From Bdellovibrio bacteriovorus (GTDB taxonomy: Bacteria > Bdellovibrionota > Bdellovibrionia > Bdellovibrionales > Bdellovibrionaceae), in contig NZ_CP102930.1 of NCBI RefSeq assembly GCF_025558485.1, forward strand, positions 1,550,001 to 1,614,000: 64,000 nucleotides of DNA. The letters run 5' to 3'. A program made the position numbers and the translations under genes. Each line of letters starts with the position of its first letter. The stretch's first letter is position 1. Positions 44,137 to 53,404 of this stretch are shown here, in pieces. The notes beneath the pieces were generated by a model. It did not search any database. It was given only the letters and a program-made list of their open reading frames with translations, and was not told the DNA's origin.

Positions 44137-45285
44137 CTATTGTTGGGGTGCAGGGGTCATGTGATACACTGTCTGCGTTGGATATGCAAAATCGACCTTC
44201 ATATCGGCAGCAATCTTCAGAATCTCAATAAAGATTTTCTGTTGATGGGCCAGCTCTTCCGGTCCAGTGTACACCTTTAAGTGGAAATTGACGAGCACAT
44301 CCAAAGACGAGGCATTGTAGTTGTTGAAATGGACCGTGACCGTTTCAGAAACCACCTTTTCATCGGTCTTGATATGATAGCGAACGCGATCACAGAATTC
44401 CTCAATTTTTGCCGGAGGAGTTTCATAAGTCAGACCCAGGACCTGACGAACGCGGCGGGCAGGTCGAACACCCATATTGTCCACAGTCTCTTTGGCCATC
44501 ATGGCATTGGGGATGGTAATCAAAGAATTGTAGAAAGTACGGACGCGAGTCGAGCGGAAGCCGATTTCTTCCACGGTTCCTTCCATGTCTTTGATTTTCA
44601 CCCAGTCGCCAACCTGAAACGGACGATCAAACAAAATGGTGATAGAGCCAAACAAATTTGCGGCCGTGTCTTGTGCAGCCAGGGCCAGCGCCAAACCTCC
44701 CAGCCCCAGACCGGCCAGCAATGACATGACATTTAAGCCAAAACTTTGCAGAACAATCAAAAAGCCCATGACAACGACAAAGATTTTCGCTGCCTTGGAG
44801 GCAAACGGAACCAACTGGTCGTCAAAAGTGCTTGGAGTTTGGGAAGTGTAGTCGGCAAGAACGGAACAGCCCGAATCCACCAGATAGTAGATCAGGCGAA
44901 TGATAAAGATCGCAATCAGGCCACGCAGGAAGTGATCATAATAATTGGCAAACTTTCCGCTGAGTTCGGCGGCGTCTCCGGCAGCAAACCACAGCAGGAT
45001 CACCAAAATCCAGGCCAAGGGGCGATCTGTGTCGGATTTTAGATAATAACCCCAGAAGCTTTTGGGGTACTTTTTAACGATCGGGTTGTGTTTTTTTAGT
45101 TCCTTGATAATGAAATGGAACAGGGGACGCAGCACGAAGATCCCCACGGCGAACGCAATTCCCAGAAAAGCCCATTTCCAGGTCGGCATAACAAAGACCG
45201 TGGATTTTAAAAACTCGCTCATTTCGGCAGAGAACCACTGAGAGTCCTCGAACAGAAACTTTTCCATGCCAGACAATTCTTTCAT
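44137..45285 (-). CDS. MscS-family mechanosensitive ion channel
   Basis: This is an inner-membrane tension-gated channel protecting against osmotic downshock. It has 382 residues with four or five membrane helices. The pore-lining TM3 is the Gly/Ala-rich LAGLGLGGLALALAAQDTAA, followed by the beta domain (FDRPFQVGDWVKIKDMEGTV, EEIGFRSTRVRT, IPNAMMA). It is longer than E. coli MscS (286) because of extra N-terminal helices. It starts 1 base after uppP, so the two are coupled. AGGTGATG inside the end of uppP may act as ribosome-binding site. Confidence 0.93.
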   Translation of the reverse strand: MKELSGMEKFLFEDSQWFSAEMSEFLKSTVFVMPTWKWAFLGIAFAVGIFVLRPLFHFIIKELKKHNPIVKKYPKSFWGYYLKSDTDRPLAWILVILLWFAAGDAAELSGKFANYYDHFLRGLIAIFIIRLIYYLVDSGCSVLADYTSQTPSTFDDQLVPFASKAAKIFVVVMGFLIVLQSFGLNVMSLLAGLGLGGLALALAAQDTAANLFGSITILFDRPFQVGDWVKIKDMEGTVEEIGFRSTRVRTFYNSLITIPNAMMAKETVDNMGVRPARRVRQVLGLTYETPPAKIEEFCDRVRYHIKTDEKVVSETVTVHFNNYNASSLDVLVNFHLKVYTGPEELAHQQKIFIEILKIAADMKVDFAYPTQTVYHMTPAPQQ

Positions 45286-45286
45286 T

Positions 45287-46078
45287 TTACATCACCTGCA
45301 GATTGTGACCCGTATAAAGTAGTACAAGTAAAATGACGCCCAGGATGATTCGGTAATATCCAAACCCTCGGAAGCCATAGCGAGACACTATACCGATAAA
45401 GAACTTGATCGCAAGCATGGCGACAAGAAACGCCACCACGCAACCGACCAGCAGAACGTTGATTTGTGCAGGCTCAATGGTCTTATAGATTTTCAACAAT
45501 TTATATAATGTCGCTGCGGCCATTGTTGGGACCGCTAAAAAAAATGAAAACTCAGCTGCCTCTTTTTTATTCATGCCAAGTGTCAATCCGCCCATGATAG
45601 TGGCTGCGGACCGCGAGACTCCCGGGATCATGGCGATGGATTGGAAGAGCCCCAATTTGACCGAGTCCTTATATGTCAGATCATCTGTTTTTCGGCCCAT
45701 CATCGTCAGGTGTGCAAAGATCTTGTCGGACCAGACCAGAATCACGCCGCCGATGATCAGCGACCATGCGACAACATGCACGCTGCCCAAAAGATGCTCG
45801 ACGACATCTTTAATAATGAAGCCAATGATTGCCGTGGGGAGGAATGCCACAAAAAGCTTTTTATAGAATCCCCATTGGGGCAGGAAGCGCTTCCAGTACA
45901 AAACCAGCACGGACATAATAGCGCCAAATTGAATGATCACTTCAAAAGCTTTGGTGAACGTGCTGTCTTCGATTCCCATCATGGAGCTGGCAATAATCAT
46001 ATGCCCGGTGGAGGAAATTGGCAGAAACTCGGTGATACCTTCGACGATGCCGAGGATGATGGCGTGGAGAAAACTCAT
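45287..46078 (-). CDS. uppP: Undecaprenyl-diphosphatase
   Basis: This multi-pass membrane enzyme recycles undecaprenyl pyrophosphate to the monophosphate carrier for peptidoglycan synthesis and gives bacitracin resistance. Motif 1 is EGITEFLPISSTGHM and motif 2 is PGVSRSAATIMGG. ATG 46078 gives 263 residues, the usual length, with GAGAG upstream; the frame is open from 46117 but without sense. It is the first gene of the uppP-mscS-STAS operon, divergent from the subtilase gene. Confidence 0.95.
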   Translation of the reverse strand: MSFLHAIILGIVEGITEFLPISSTGHMIIASSMMGIEDSTFTKAFEVIIQFGAIMSVLVLYWKRFLPQWGFYKKLFVAFLPTAIIGFIIKDVVEHLLGSVHVVAWSLIIGGVILVWSDKIFAHLTMMGRKTDDLTYKDSVKLGLFQSIAMIPGVSRSAATIMGGLTLGMNKKEAAEFSFFLAVPTMAAATLYKLLKIYKTIEPAQINVLLVGCVVAFLVAMLAIKFFIGIVSRYGFRGFGYYRIILGVILLVLLYTGHNLQVM

Positions 46079-46250
46079 GATGAAACTCTCTTTCGCTGCG
46101 TAAAAACAGTCGCCCACATCATTGAAAAGAAGCGTTGTGGGTTCAATATTCGATGGGTTGTGTCAAAAGATTTTAAGATTTGTTTAAGATTTTTGTATTC
46201 AACGCAGAAGAAAGGTGAATATGATTTTTTCACCACGGAGGGGGTTTAAT

Positions 46251-47795
46251 ATGAAACGTGCATTACTAGTTGGTGCGGTTCTGTTCGGTTCTCAGGCGTT
46301 CGCAGGCGAATACCTGGTGAAGTACACGAACACACGCGCATTCAACATGCTGAATACGATGACGACATCCAAGGTGTCCACGGTCCAAATGATGGATCAC
46401 AACGACACTGCAAGCTTGGTGCTTGTAGATATCGCGAAAAATCACGAAGCTCAGGCTTTGGCTTCTCTTTTGGGACAGCCAGGAGTTGAGTATATCGTTC
46501 CTAACTTCAAAATCAGAGCTTTCGCTGCTCCAGTTGATGCTGCAGCTTTGAAAGAACAATGGTCTATCGCTAAAGTTCAAGCTGAGAAGGCTTGGCAGCG
46601 CGCGGGTAACAAAGGTAGCAAAAACGTGATCGTAGCGGTTATCGATACGGGCGTTGACTACACTCACCCGGCTTTGGCTCCGAACATGATCGCGGGTTAT
46701 GACTTCCGTGATAATGATTCCGATCCAATGGATATCACTGGCTTCCAAAACCCAGGCCACGGTACACACTGTGCGGGTGCGGTTGGTGCGACTGGTTTGA
46801 TCGACGGCGGTATCGTAGGTCTTTCTCCGGAAGTTTCCATGATGCCACTTCGTTTCTTGGGTGCTGACGGCTCTGGTGACCTGAACAACGCGATCAAGTC
46901 TATTGATTATGCGATTGAAAAAGGTGCTCACGTGATCTCTGCATCTTGGGGTGCGGCGGTTCCTCGTGCTCAAGCAGCTCCGCTTCTTGAGGCAGTTAAG
47001 CGTGCTGATGATAAAGGTATCATCTTTGTTGCAGCAGCGGCGAACGATGGTAAAAACAACGATAAAACTGAAATGTTCCCGGCGAACAACGGTTATCCTA
47101 ATTCCATCACAGTTGCGGCTTCCGGTCCTTCTGATGCAAAACCATCATGGTCTAACTACGGTACTGCAACAGTTCACGTGGCAGCTCCTGGTGAAAACAT
47201 CATGAGCACTTTGCCTAAGAACAAATACGGTAACCTTTCCGGTACATCCATGGCGACTCCGCTAGTGTCTGGTTTGGTGGCTTTGATGAAAGCTCAAGAT
47301 CCTTCTCTGACTGGTGCGCAAATCCGCGCGATCATGCAGACGACTGGTACTAAAGTTTCCATTGAAACTGCATGTAACTGCCGTGTGGACGCTTACGAAG
47401 CTGTAGAAGCCGTTATGTCCAAAAAAATGGTTGTTGTTCCATCTGCAGCGACAATTAAAACTTCTGAGACTCTTCCGCTTTCTGTATTGAACGGTAAGGC
47501 TCCATTCAAGTTTGCTTCCAGCAACGCTTCTGTAGCCACTGTATCTGACAACGGTACAATGACTGCTGTAGCGAACGGTTCCACTGTTATTACAGTGACT
47601 GATGCTGACGGTAAAACTGCTTCCACTTTGAACATGCACGTTGGTGCTTCTTCTGGTGGTGGTAACAATCCAGCTCCTCCAGATGACGGTGGTGGTTTGC
47701 CATCTCCTGGCGAACCGGGTGAATGCCCACTGGGCGATCCAGCGATTTGTCAGATCATCTGCCAAATCAAACCAGATCTTCCATTCTGTCAGTAA
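46251..47795 (+). CDS. Secreted subtilisin-like serine protease with Ig-like (BIG2-type) C-terminus
   Basis: This protein has 514 residues. A signal peptide ends SQAFA, then an I9-type propeptide, then an S8 domain with the complete triad Asp132 (VIDTGVD), His170 (GHGTHCAG) and Ser333 (LSGTSMATP). Residues ~400-470 form a BIG2-like Ig domain (SSNASVATVSDNGTMTAVAN). The tail is Pro/Gly-rich and ends with six cysteines in the last 25 residues (CPLGDPAICQIICQ). ATG 46251 follows GGAGGGGG. Codons are strongly optimised compared with neighbours, suggesting high expression. A hairpin (ggtgaa / ttcacc, 46214-46234) lies directly before the ribosome-binding site. Likely a secreted degradative enzyme. 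Confidence 0.94.
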   Translation: MKRALLVGAVLFGSQAFAGEYLVKYTNTRAFNMLNTMTTSKVSTVQMMDHNDTASLVLVDIAKNHEAQALASLLGQPGVEYIVPNFKIRAFAAPVDAAALKEQWSIAKVQAEKAWQRAGNKGSKNVIVAVIDTGVDYTHPALAPNMIAGYDFRDNDSDPMDITGFQNPGHGTHCAGAVGATGLIDGGIVGLSPEVSMMPLRFLGADGSGDLNNAIKSIDYAIEKGAHVISASWGAAVPRAQAAPLLEAVKRADDKGIIFVAAAANDGKNNDKTEMFPANNGYPNSITVAASGPSDAKPSWSNYGTATVHVAAPGENIMSTLPKNKYGNLSGTSMATPLVSGLVALMKAQDPSLTGAQIRAIMQTTGTKVSIETACNCRVDAYEAVEAVMSKKMVVVPSAATIKTSETLPLSVLNGKAPFKFASSNASVATVSDNGTMTAVANGSTVITVTDADGKTASTLNMHVGASSGGGNNPAPPDDGGGLPSPGEPGECPLGDPAICQIICQIKPDLPFCQ

Positions 47796-47800
47796 TTAAG

Positions 47801-47827
47801 AAGGCTCCCGATAAGGGAGCCTTTTTT
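47801..47827 (+). terminator. Terminator after the subtilase gene
   Basis: The stem aaggctccc (47801-47809) pairs with gggagcctt (47815-47823), followed by tttt. Confidence 0.92.
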
Positions 47828-47838
47828 CGTTTCTACCC

Positions 47839-47940
47839 GAAGCCGCCCTTGAAACGCCAACTGCTGCGTTGGTCGGCGTCGACGTACCAGTGGTACGCCT
47901 CCTTCTTCCGCCTTGCATTTGACATTTCAATGACGGCTTC
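47839..47940. repeat. Long hairpin element, copy 2 (between subtilase and enoyl-CoA hydratase)
   Basis: The outer arms 47839-47860 and 47919-47940 are complementary at 18 of 22 positions; three of the four mismatches are C-A on plus, that is G-U on minus. The core contains ctgctgcgttgg, gtcgacgtac, gtacgcc, tcc and cgccttg, in the same order and orientation as copies 1 and 3. The arm sequence is unrelated to those of the other copies. It lies upstream of the hydratase start, after the subtilase terminator. Confidence 0.8.
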
Positions 47941-48020
47941 TGCTTTCTCGGGCTCACGTTTGGGGATGTGGGGTTGCATATTTTTTTTGGCTTCAGTAGT
48001 CTGGATTTGTGGGGGACTTG

Positions 48021-48836
48021 ATGTCTTTTTATTCTCAGGAATTTACTCATCTTTCTGTTTTGCTTAAAAATCATGTGCTTTGGGTGACGCTTCATAATCC
48101 TGAGCAGAGTAATGCGATTTCTTTGGAGATGGTGGATTCTTTGGTTCGGGTTTTGAAGTTTGCAGATTTTGACCCTGAGGTTCGTGTGATTGTGCTTAAG
48201 GGCGAAGGGACTTCGTTCTGTGCCGGTGGTGATATTAAGGCCATGCAGAATAAAACAGGCATGTTTGCCGGGGAAAGCAATGAGCTTCGCATGCGCTATA
48301 TTCATGGGATTCAGCAGATTCCTAAGTGTATCGAGGAACTTTCCACACCTGTTGTTGCTATGGTGAATGGTCCTGCCATTGGGGCTGGGTGTGATCTGGC
48401 GATGATGTGTGATCTGCGTATTGGTTCTGCTAAATCCAAATTCGGTGAAACATTTGTGAAATTGGGCCTTGTGCCGGGGGATGGGGGAACCTTCTTCCTG
48501 CAAAGAATTATTGGCTATAGCAAGGCCATGCAGATGTCTTTGACTGGCGATCTGGTATCTGGCGAAGAAGCTTTGAAATGGGGCTTGTTGAATTACCTGG
48601 TCGATGAAGCTTCGTTGGAAGCAGAAACTGAAATGCTGGCATCGCGAATCGCGGCGAATCCTCCGGTGGCGGTGCAGATGACCAAAAAGGCGATGAAGAT
48701 GGCTTACTTGAATGATCTTTCGACCATTTTGGATGTTTCAGCGGCTTATCAGGGAATTACTCAACGCACGGAAGATCATTTCCTTGCATTGCAGGCGATG
48801 AAAGATAAAAAATCTGTGGACTATCAAGGGCGCTGA
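48021..48836 (+). CDS. Enoyl-CoA hydratase/isomerase family protein
   Basis: This is a crotonase-fold enzyme of fatty-acid or amino-acid degradation, with 271 residues. The oxyanion-hole region is GTSFCAGGDIKAM. The second signature is NGPAIGAGCDLAMMCDLRIG and continues FGETFVKLGLVPGDGGTFFL. The exact reaction (hydratase, isomerase or other crotonase) cannot be fixed. I chose ATG 48021 with GGGGGA upstream; an in-frame GTG lies 12 bases earlier. It overlaps tail-to-tail by 13 bases with the convergent lipoprotein gene and shares no terminator with it. Confidence 0.88.
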   Translation: MSFYSQEFTHLSVLLKNHVLWVTLHNPEQSNAISLEMVDSLVRVLKFADFDPEVRVIVLKGEGTSFCAGGDIKAMQNKTGMFAGESNELRMRYIHGIQQIPKCIEELSTPVVAMVNGPAIGAGCDLAMMCDLRIGSAKSKFGETFVKLGLVPGDGGTFFLQRIIGYSKAMQMSLTGDLVSGEEALKWGLLNYLVDEASLEAETEMLASRIAANPPVAVQMTKKAMKMAYLNDLSTILDVSAAYQGITQRTEDHFLALQAMKDKKSVDYQGR

Positions 48837-49654
48837 GCAATTTTTTCCAGATCCTCGGCGCGAGCGATTAGATTTTCCTGAAGGTTTTCTTTTTGTTCCG
48901 GGCTGAGACCCTTCCAGAATTTTTCAGCCAAAAAGATTTGAAAGGCATACTTGTGTGCATTTAAGGCGTCTGTGAATTCGGGCAGGCGGCTGGATTCATA
49001 GTCAGTGTAGTAATCCAAAACAAATTTTTTCAAAGCTTCGGGGTTTTGCCGGGAATCCAGGAATAATTTTAAACTGTATTCACGGCTTTTGTTTTGCAGA
49101 TCCCAAGGATAGGGATGGGCTTTTAGAAAGCTTTCCAGTTCCTCTTGTTGTTTGGCGGAAATACCGCCGATCCAGAATTCCACTGAACGGCGATAGCGCT
49201 TGTAGGTCGTGCGCAGAGCTTTGTCTGCCGTGTCGTTGTCTTGTTTGGATTCTTCAATGTCAGCGCGGACTTTCGTGGCAAAGTAAGTGAATTGATCTTT
49301 TTTAAGCTGAGCTGCTGTTTTTGCTGCTGTGTTTTTAAAATAAGCAGCGCCTTTTTTTAAGTAATCCTGTACCAGCATAAAGTTTTTTGCCAGCAGGGCC
49401 GGATTCATGTGACCGTTTTTAATTTCCGGCTCAAGTTCCCGCAGGGATTTTGCGACCTCTGGCAGAAGTTCTTTGCGCAGTCGGTTGATATCTTGTTGCA
49501 GGTCTTTCTTAAGCTCTTTTTCCTGTGCGCTGGTCAGATCAAAATATTTATCTGCGCGGGATACGGCGGTAACATCGGCCCATCGGGCAACCATATCCAG
49601 ACGGCTGCATCCCAAAGACGCCAAAATAAGAGCAAAAAGAAAAATCTTTTTCAT
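48824..49654 (-). CDS. Helical lipoprotein (DUF6279-like)
   Basis: This protein has 276 residues. A short signal peptide ends in the lipobox SLGC. The rest is predicted nearly all-helical with charged heptads, starting RWADVTAVSRADKYFDLTSA, which matches the layout of DUF6279 lipoproteins (helix, Leu-x-x-Gln, long bundle) as I remember them. It starts 1 base after the YciB-like gene, so it is the last gene of pyrC-yciB-lipoprotein. Its end overlaps the convergent hydratase gene by 13 bases. Confidence 0.72.
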   Translation of the reverse strand: MKKIFLFALILASLGCSRLDMVARWADVTAVSRADKYFDLTSAQEKELKKDLQQDINRLRKELLPEVAKSLRELEPEIKNGHMNPALLAKNFMLVQDYLKKGAAYFKNTAAKTAAQLKKDQFTYFATKVRADIEESKQDNDTADKALRTTYKRYRRSVEFWIGGISAKQQEELESFLKAHPYPWDLQNKSREYSLKLFLDSRQNPEALKKFVLDYYTDYESSRLPEFTDALNAHKYAFQIFLAEKFWKGLSPEQKENLQENLIARAEDLEKIAQRP

Positions 49655-49655
49655 C

Positions 49656-50228
49656 CTATCTTTGTTTTAAAATGGCCCGTCGTAACAGCAAAGCCTCTAT
49701 GACAAGATACAGGATAAAACTGACGGTCAAGCCGACGCCTTTTAACAGGGCCCAGTTGGTGGTGCTCCACTTTAGGGCGGCCCAAGTTGCCAGAAGCGCA
49801 TGGAGAGCAAAGAAAATCCCTACACGCAATGTGATGCCGTTCATGCGGGATTTGATTTCTGCCGGGAAGGTCTGTCCCTGCTGTTCAGCAAGATAAACCA
49901 GCAAAGGCTTTTTCACAATTAACGAGCCCCATAACACCAGGGCGAAGGCGCCCTCCATCAGGGCTGGTTGCAACTTGAACCAAATGCCTTCAGACGAGAT
50001 CAAAGAAATCCCACCCAAAGCAAGTAACATTCCGTTTCCGATCCAGGTAATTTTTTGAACTTTCTTGTGACGATAAAGCTCCCAGATGATTTCGCCCACA
50101 CCGAAGATCATCCCGGCAATCAGCCCCGGAATGATCCCGTAATATTCCTCGATAAATGTAAAAGCGATAACCGGAAGAAGACCGCCAAAGAACAGACCGG
50201 CGGCCGTTTTTTTAGGAGTCGGGTTCAT
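49656..50228 (-). CDS. YciB/IspZ-family inner membrane protein (septation protein A homolog)
   Basis: This protein has 190 residues and about six hydrophobic helices. The opening LFFGGLLPVIAFTFIEEYYG, the central Trp-rich stretch (WFKLQPALMEGAFALVLW) and KKPLLVYLAEQQG follow the YciB pattern. E. coli YciB supports cell-envelope synthesis and division. Its start overlaps the pyrC stop by 4 bases (ATGA), so the genes are translationally coupled. Confidence 0.75.
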   Translation of the reverse strand: MNPTPKKTAAGLFFGGLLPVIAFTFIEEYYGIIPGLIAGMIFGVGEIIWELYRHKKVQKITWIGNGMLLALGGISLISSEGIWFKLQPALMEGAFALVLWGSLIVKKPLLVYLAEQQGQTFPAEIKSRMNGITLRVGIFFALHALLATWAALKWSTTNWALLKGVGLTVSFILYLVIEALLLRRAILKQR

Positions 50229-51583
50229 GGAGTCTTATCCAAAAAATCAACCGGCTGACCTTGCGAAGGCAATACCACCTGGTCGTTTTCCATCACAAGT
50301 TTTCCGCTGACAATGGTGTGCGTCGGCCAACCTGTGACCTTCATGCCATGGAACGGAGTCCATCCGCAGCGGCTGGCGATCCAGGAATTATCAATTGTCG
50401 TTTCTTTTTTTAAATCCACGATGGTGATGTCGGCATCAAATCCCTGACGTAAGCGGCCTTTGTTTTTGACGCCAAAGACGCGGCAGGGATTTTCGGTCAC
50501 GAGTTCTGTGAACTTGCGCAGGCTTAAACGTCCTTCATGAACATGGTTTAGCATGATCGGCACCAGCGTTTGCACGCCGGGAACCCCTGAAGGGCTTTGC
50601 GGATAAGGTTTTTCTTTTTCTTCGCGTGTGTGCGGGGCGTGGTCAGAGCCGATCACATCCACAGTTCCGTCTTGCAGGGCTTTCCAGATGCGGTCCAAGT
50701 GACGCTTTTCCCGGATCGGAGGATTCTGCTGGGCATAGGTGCCAAGCTTGTCATAGCAGTCAGGAGCATACAAGGTCAGGTGCTGCGGCAGCACTTCGAC
50801 AGTGGCGATGTCTTTGGCGTCTTTTAGAAGGTCCATTTCTTCGCCTGTGGATACATGCAGAACGTGAATCTTACGTCCGGTTTTGCGCGCCAGACGCAGC
50901 AGTCGAGTGGTGGAGTTCACGGCTGTTTCAACGTCCCGCCAAACCGGGTGATAATGAGGATCGGCCATATCAACAGCGATATGACGTCGTTCCCGCAGGC
51001 GCATTTCGTCTTCGCTATGGAAGATAATGCGGCGATGGCCTTGCATCAGGATTTTTTCTAGGGTCTCATCGTCCTCGACCAGCAGATTCCCGGTCGAGCT
51101 TCCCATAAAGATTTTAATCCCCGAGCAATGGGGAAGCAGCTCCAGTTCGGCAATGTGGGCCACGTTGTCGTGGGCGCCGCCGATAAAAAAGGCGTAGTTG
51201 GCGTGGCAGCGGTTTTTGGCGCGGTTGAGTTTGTCTTCGAAGGCCTCTTTAGTCGTGGTCGAGGGGTTGGTGTTGGGCATTTCAAAAATACTCGTAACCC
51301 CACCCAAGATGGCTGCGCGAGTGCCGGTTTCAAGGTCCTCTTTATGAACCAGTCCGGGTTCGCGGAAGTGAACTTGGCTGTCGATCACCCCGGGCAGGAC
51401 GTGCAGTCCGTGGGCTTTAATGATTTTCAGTGCGGGTTCGTTGATGGATTCCCGGATTTTTTCGATGCGTCCATCCAGGATGGCAATGTCGGCCTGCTGT
51501 TCGATCAGGCCCGTTTCGGAAGGATGGGGCAGCAGGCAGGTGCCGCCTTGAATGATCAGATCGTAGGGACGTGGCTGAGACAT
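50225..51583 (-). CDS. pyrC: Dihydroorotase
   Basis: This amidohydrolase closes the pyrimidine ring (carbamoyl aspartate to dihydroorotate), with 452 residues. Type I layout: VIDSQVHFREPGLVHKEDLE, where the first His of the usual HxH pair is Gln, then EMPNTNPST, KIFMGSSTGNLL, HVLHVSTGEE and the C-terminal Asp motif GSDHAPHTREEK with SGVPGVQT. From memory the Gln variant is shared by other DHOases, such as those of Bacteroidetes, so it need not mean loss of activity. It is the first gene of the pyrC-yciB-lipoprotein operon. Confidence 0.88.
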   Translation of the reverse strand: MSQPRPYDLIIQGGTCLLPHPSETGLIEQQADIAILDGRIEKIRESINEPALKIIKAHGLHVLPGVIDSQVHFREPGLVHKEDLETGTRAAILGGVTSIFEMPNTNPSTTTKEAFEDKLNRAKNRCHANYAFFIGGAHDNVAHIAELELLPHCSGIKIFMGSSTGNLLVEDDETLEKILMQGHRRIIFHSEDEMRLRERRHIAVDMADPHYHPVWRDVETAVNSTTRLLRLARKTGRKIHVLHVSTGEEMDLLKDAKDIATVEVLPQHLTLYAPDCYDKLGTYAQQNPPIREKRHLDRIWKALQDGTVDVIGSDHAPHTREEKEKPYPQSPSGVPGVQTLVPIMLNHVHEGRLSLRKFTELVTENPCRVFGVKNKGRLRQGFDADITIVDLKKETTIDNSWIASRCGWTPFHGMKVTGWPTHTIVSGKLVMENDQVVLPSQGQPVDFLDKTP

Positions 51584-51673
51584 GTATCACCTCGGAATGA
51601 CTTCAAGCTATCATTAGATACCTTCGAAGGTCCAGCGTTGACGAGACCTCTGGGATAGGTGAGAATTTGAATT

Positions 51674-52645
51674 GTGACAGTTGAAAAATTCCTCTCCTTT
51701 TGGGACCAGCACAATACCGCTATCATTGAAGGCCTCGTTGCCCTCATTATTCTTATTTCATTGCTTCTGGCCTATCGCGCTTTCTTTGCGAAGAAAGACA
51801 AAGGTGGCGCGGACGTTGGGAACGGGTCTTTAGACGCTGCTCAGCTGGAAAAGACTTTGCAAAAAATCCTGGATAATCAACAGGCCTCTGGGAAGTCATC
51901 GCGCAGTGCCGCTGCGTCAGAAGATTTCGGTGTGGATGTGGAGATGGATGATTCTCCGGCGCCTGTGCGTGGACAGGCGACTCCGGCAGCCGCCGCCACG
52001 GCGAGTGCTGCTGAGGTCAGTGCTGCCATTGAAGGGGCGAAAGAGTCTGCTGCGGAAGTGGCACAGCTTCGTTTGTCCTTATCTGAGGGGCATCAGAAAA
52101 TTGCCGAATTGCAGGCGCAATTGCAGGCGGCTCAAGCCACAGAACAGGCCTCACCAACTGACGGGGCGGCGGCAGAAGGCGGAATGTCATCTGCGGAAAA
52201 AGAAGAACTTAACGGCAAGCTTCGTGATTTGGAAGCTCGCTTGGCGGAATACGAAATCATCAGTGAAGATATTGCGGATCTTTCCCGCTATCGTGATGAA
52301 AACGAAGATCTGAAAAAGCAGCTGGATGCCTTGAAGGCAGGTGGGGCAGTGGCATCAGCGCCAGAAGCAGCGGCAAGCGAGCCAGCTCCCGCACCAGCGG
52401 AGGCTCCGGCGGCAGAACCAGCACCTGACGTGGCACCGCCCGCAGAAGCGACCCCGGCCGAGGGTGGATCTGACTTGATTGATGATGATTTGATGAAAGA
52501 ATTTGCAGCAGCTGTGGAAGGTCAAAGAGCTTTGGACAAGGCTGCTGAAAAAGCCGGGGACGGCAGTGACGAGTCTGCGAAAGCCGGTGATGAAACCAAT
52601 CAGTTGATGAGTGAGTTTGAAAACTTCGTTTCCAAAAAGAGTTAA
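51674..52645 (+). CDS. Single-pass membrane protein with coiled coil and Ala/Pro-rich linker
   Basis: This protein has 323 residues and starts at GTG. One N-terminal membrane helix (IIEGLVALIILISLLLAY) is followed by a basic stop-transfer stretch. A coiled coil runs over about residues 115-220, then a Glu/Ala/Pro linker, and an acidic helix-forming end. The layout is like a membrane-anchored spacer protein. It lies 5 bases upstream of the HEAT-repeat gene and is divergent from pyrC. No family recognised. Confidence 0.75.
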   Translation: MTVEKFLSFWDQHNTAIIEGLVALIILISLLLAYRAFFAKKDKGGADVGNGSLDAAQLEKTLQKILDNQQASGKSSRSAAASEDFGVDVEMDDSPAPVRGQATPAAAATASAAEVSAAIEGAKESAAEVAQLRLSLSEGHQKIAELQAQLQAAQATEQASPTDGAAAEGGMSSAEKEELNGKLRDLEARLAEYEIISEDIADLSRYRDENEDLKKQLDALKAGGAVASAPEAAASEPAPAPAEAPAAEPAPDVAPPAEATPAEGGSDLIDDDLMKEFAAAVEGQRALDKAAEKAGDGSDESAKAGDETNQLMSEFENFVSKKS

Positions 52646-52650
52646 AAGCT

Positions 52651-53373
52651 ATGAATAAGTTTCTTTTGGCCTCTGTTTTGTTTGCGGGACTTTCTTCAAG
52701 TGCTTTGGCGGCAGGGACTAAACCTTCATCCAGCACTTTAACTTCAGCCCTTGAGTTGTTGAAACTTCCCGGTGAAAACCGTCGCATGGTAGTCCAGGTT
52801 CAGGGCGAAAAACATTATAAGAATTTTATCGCGTTGGCATTTAGTGAAGCGCAACCCATGGGGCTGCGTTGGCGCGCACTGATGGCAGCTGCTGAAGCTC
52901 GTGGGGCAAAAGCGACTCCGGATCTGGTAAAAGCGGGGGCCAACAGTCAGTGGTTCATGCGCAATGCCGCTTTGATTGCATTGGCTGAAGTCAATCCGAC
53001 GGAAGCTGAAAAGCTGGCTAAGAAGCTGATCAAAGATAAAGCCTTGGTGGTCCGTTCTGCTGCGGTAGAGACTTTGGAAAAAAGCGGGTCTTTGGATCGT
53101 GAGCTTTTATGGGAAGAGCTGAATCAGGATTATAACTTCAAGAATCGTCAAAGTTTATGGATTCGCCATCAGATCGTCGAAGCTTTGGCAAAAAAACCGA
53201 TGGACCGGGAAATGTCCTCTTTTGCCGGTTTGTTGACGGACAAAGATGCCAGAGTTCATATGCCTGCGGTGCGGGGGCTTGAGCGCCTGACCGGAGTACG
53301 GCTGAACGACAAGCCGATGAAACAGACGGCCTTGGTGGATCTTTGGAAAGACTATATAAAGAAAAATAACTAA
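52651..53373 (+). CDS. Exported HEAT-repeat-like protein
   Basis: This protein has 240 residues. A signal peptide ends SALAA. The mature part is made of repeated helical pairs such as WRALMAAAEARG, FMRNAALIALAEVNP, VVRSAAVETLEK and RVHMPAVRGLERL, typical of HEAT repeats. This suggests a protein-binding scaffold in the periplasm. It starts 5 bases after the coiled-coil membrane protein gene and is probably its partner. A strong terminator follows. Confidence 0.82.
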   Translation: MNKFLLASVLFAGLSSSALAAGTKPSSSTLTSALELLKLPGENRRMVVQVQGEKHYKNFIALAFSEAQPMGLRWRALMAAAEARGAKATPDLVKAGANSQWFMRNAALIALAEVNPTEAEKLAKKLIKDKALVVRSAAVETLEKSGSLDRELLWEELNQDYNFKNRQSLWIRHQIVEALAKKPMDREMSSFAGLLTDKDARVHMPAVRGLERLTGVRLNDKPMKQTALVDLWKDYIKKNN

Positions 53374-53402
53374 AAAAGAGGCCGGGGCAACCCGGCTTTT
53401 TT
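53372..53402. terminator. Bidirectional terminator
   Basis: The stem gccggg (53381-53386) pairs with cccggc (53391-53396), with an A-run before and six T after. Confidence 0.9.
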
Positions 53403-53404
53403 AG

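Noticed and set aside
50225-51583. Loss of the first HxH histidine (Gln instead) in dihydroorotase as a sign of inactivation
   Set aside because: From memory the same Gln occurs in other dihydroorotase-like proteins with otherwise complete motifs, so it is more likely a family variant than a defect.
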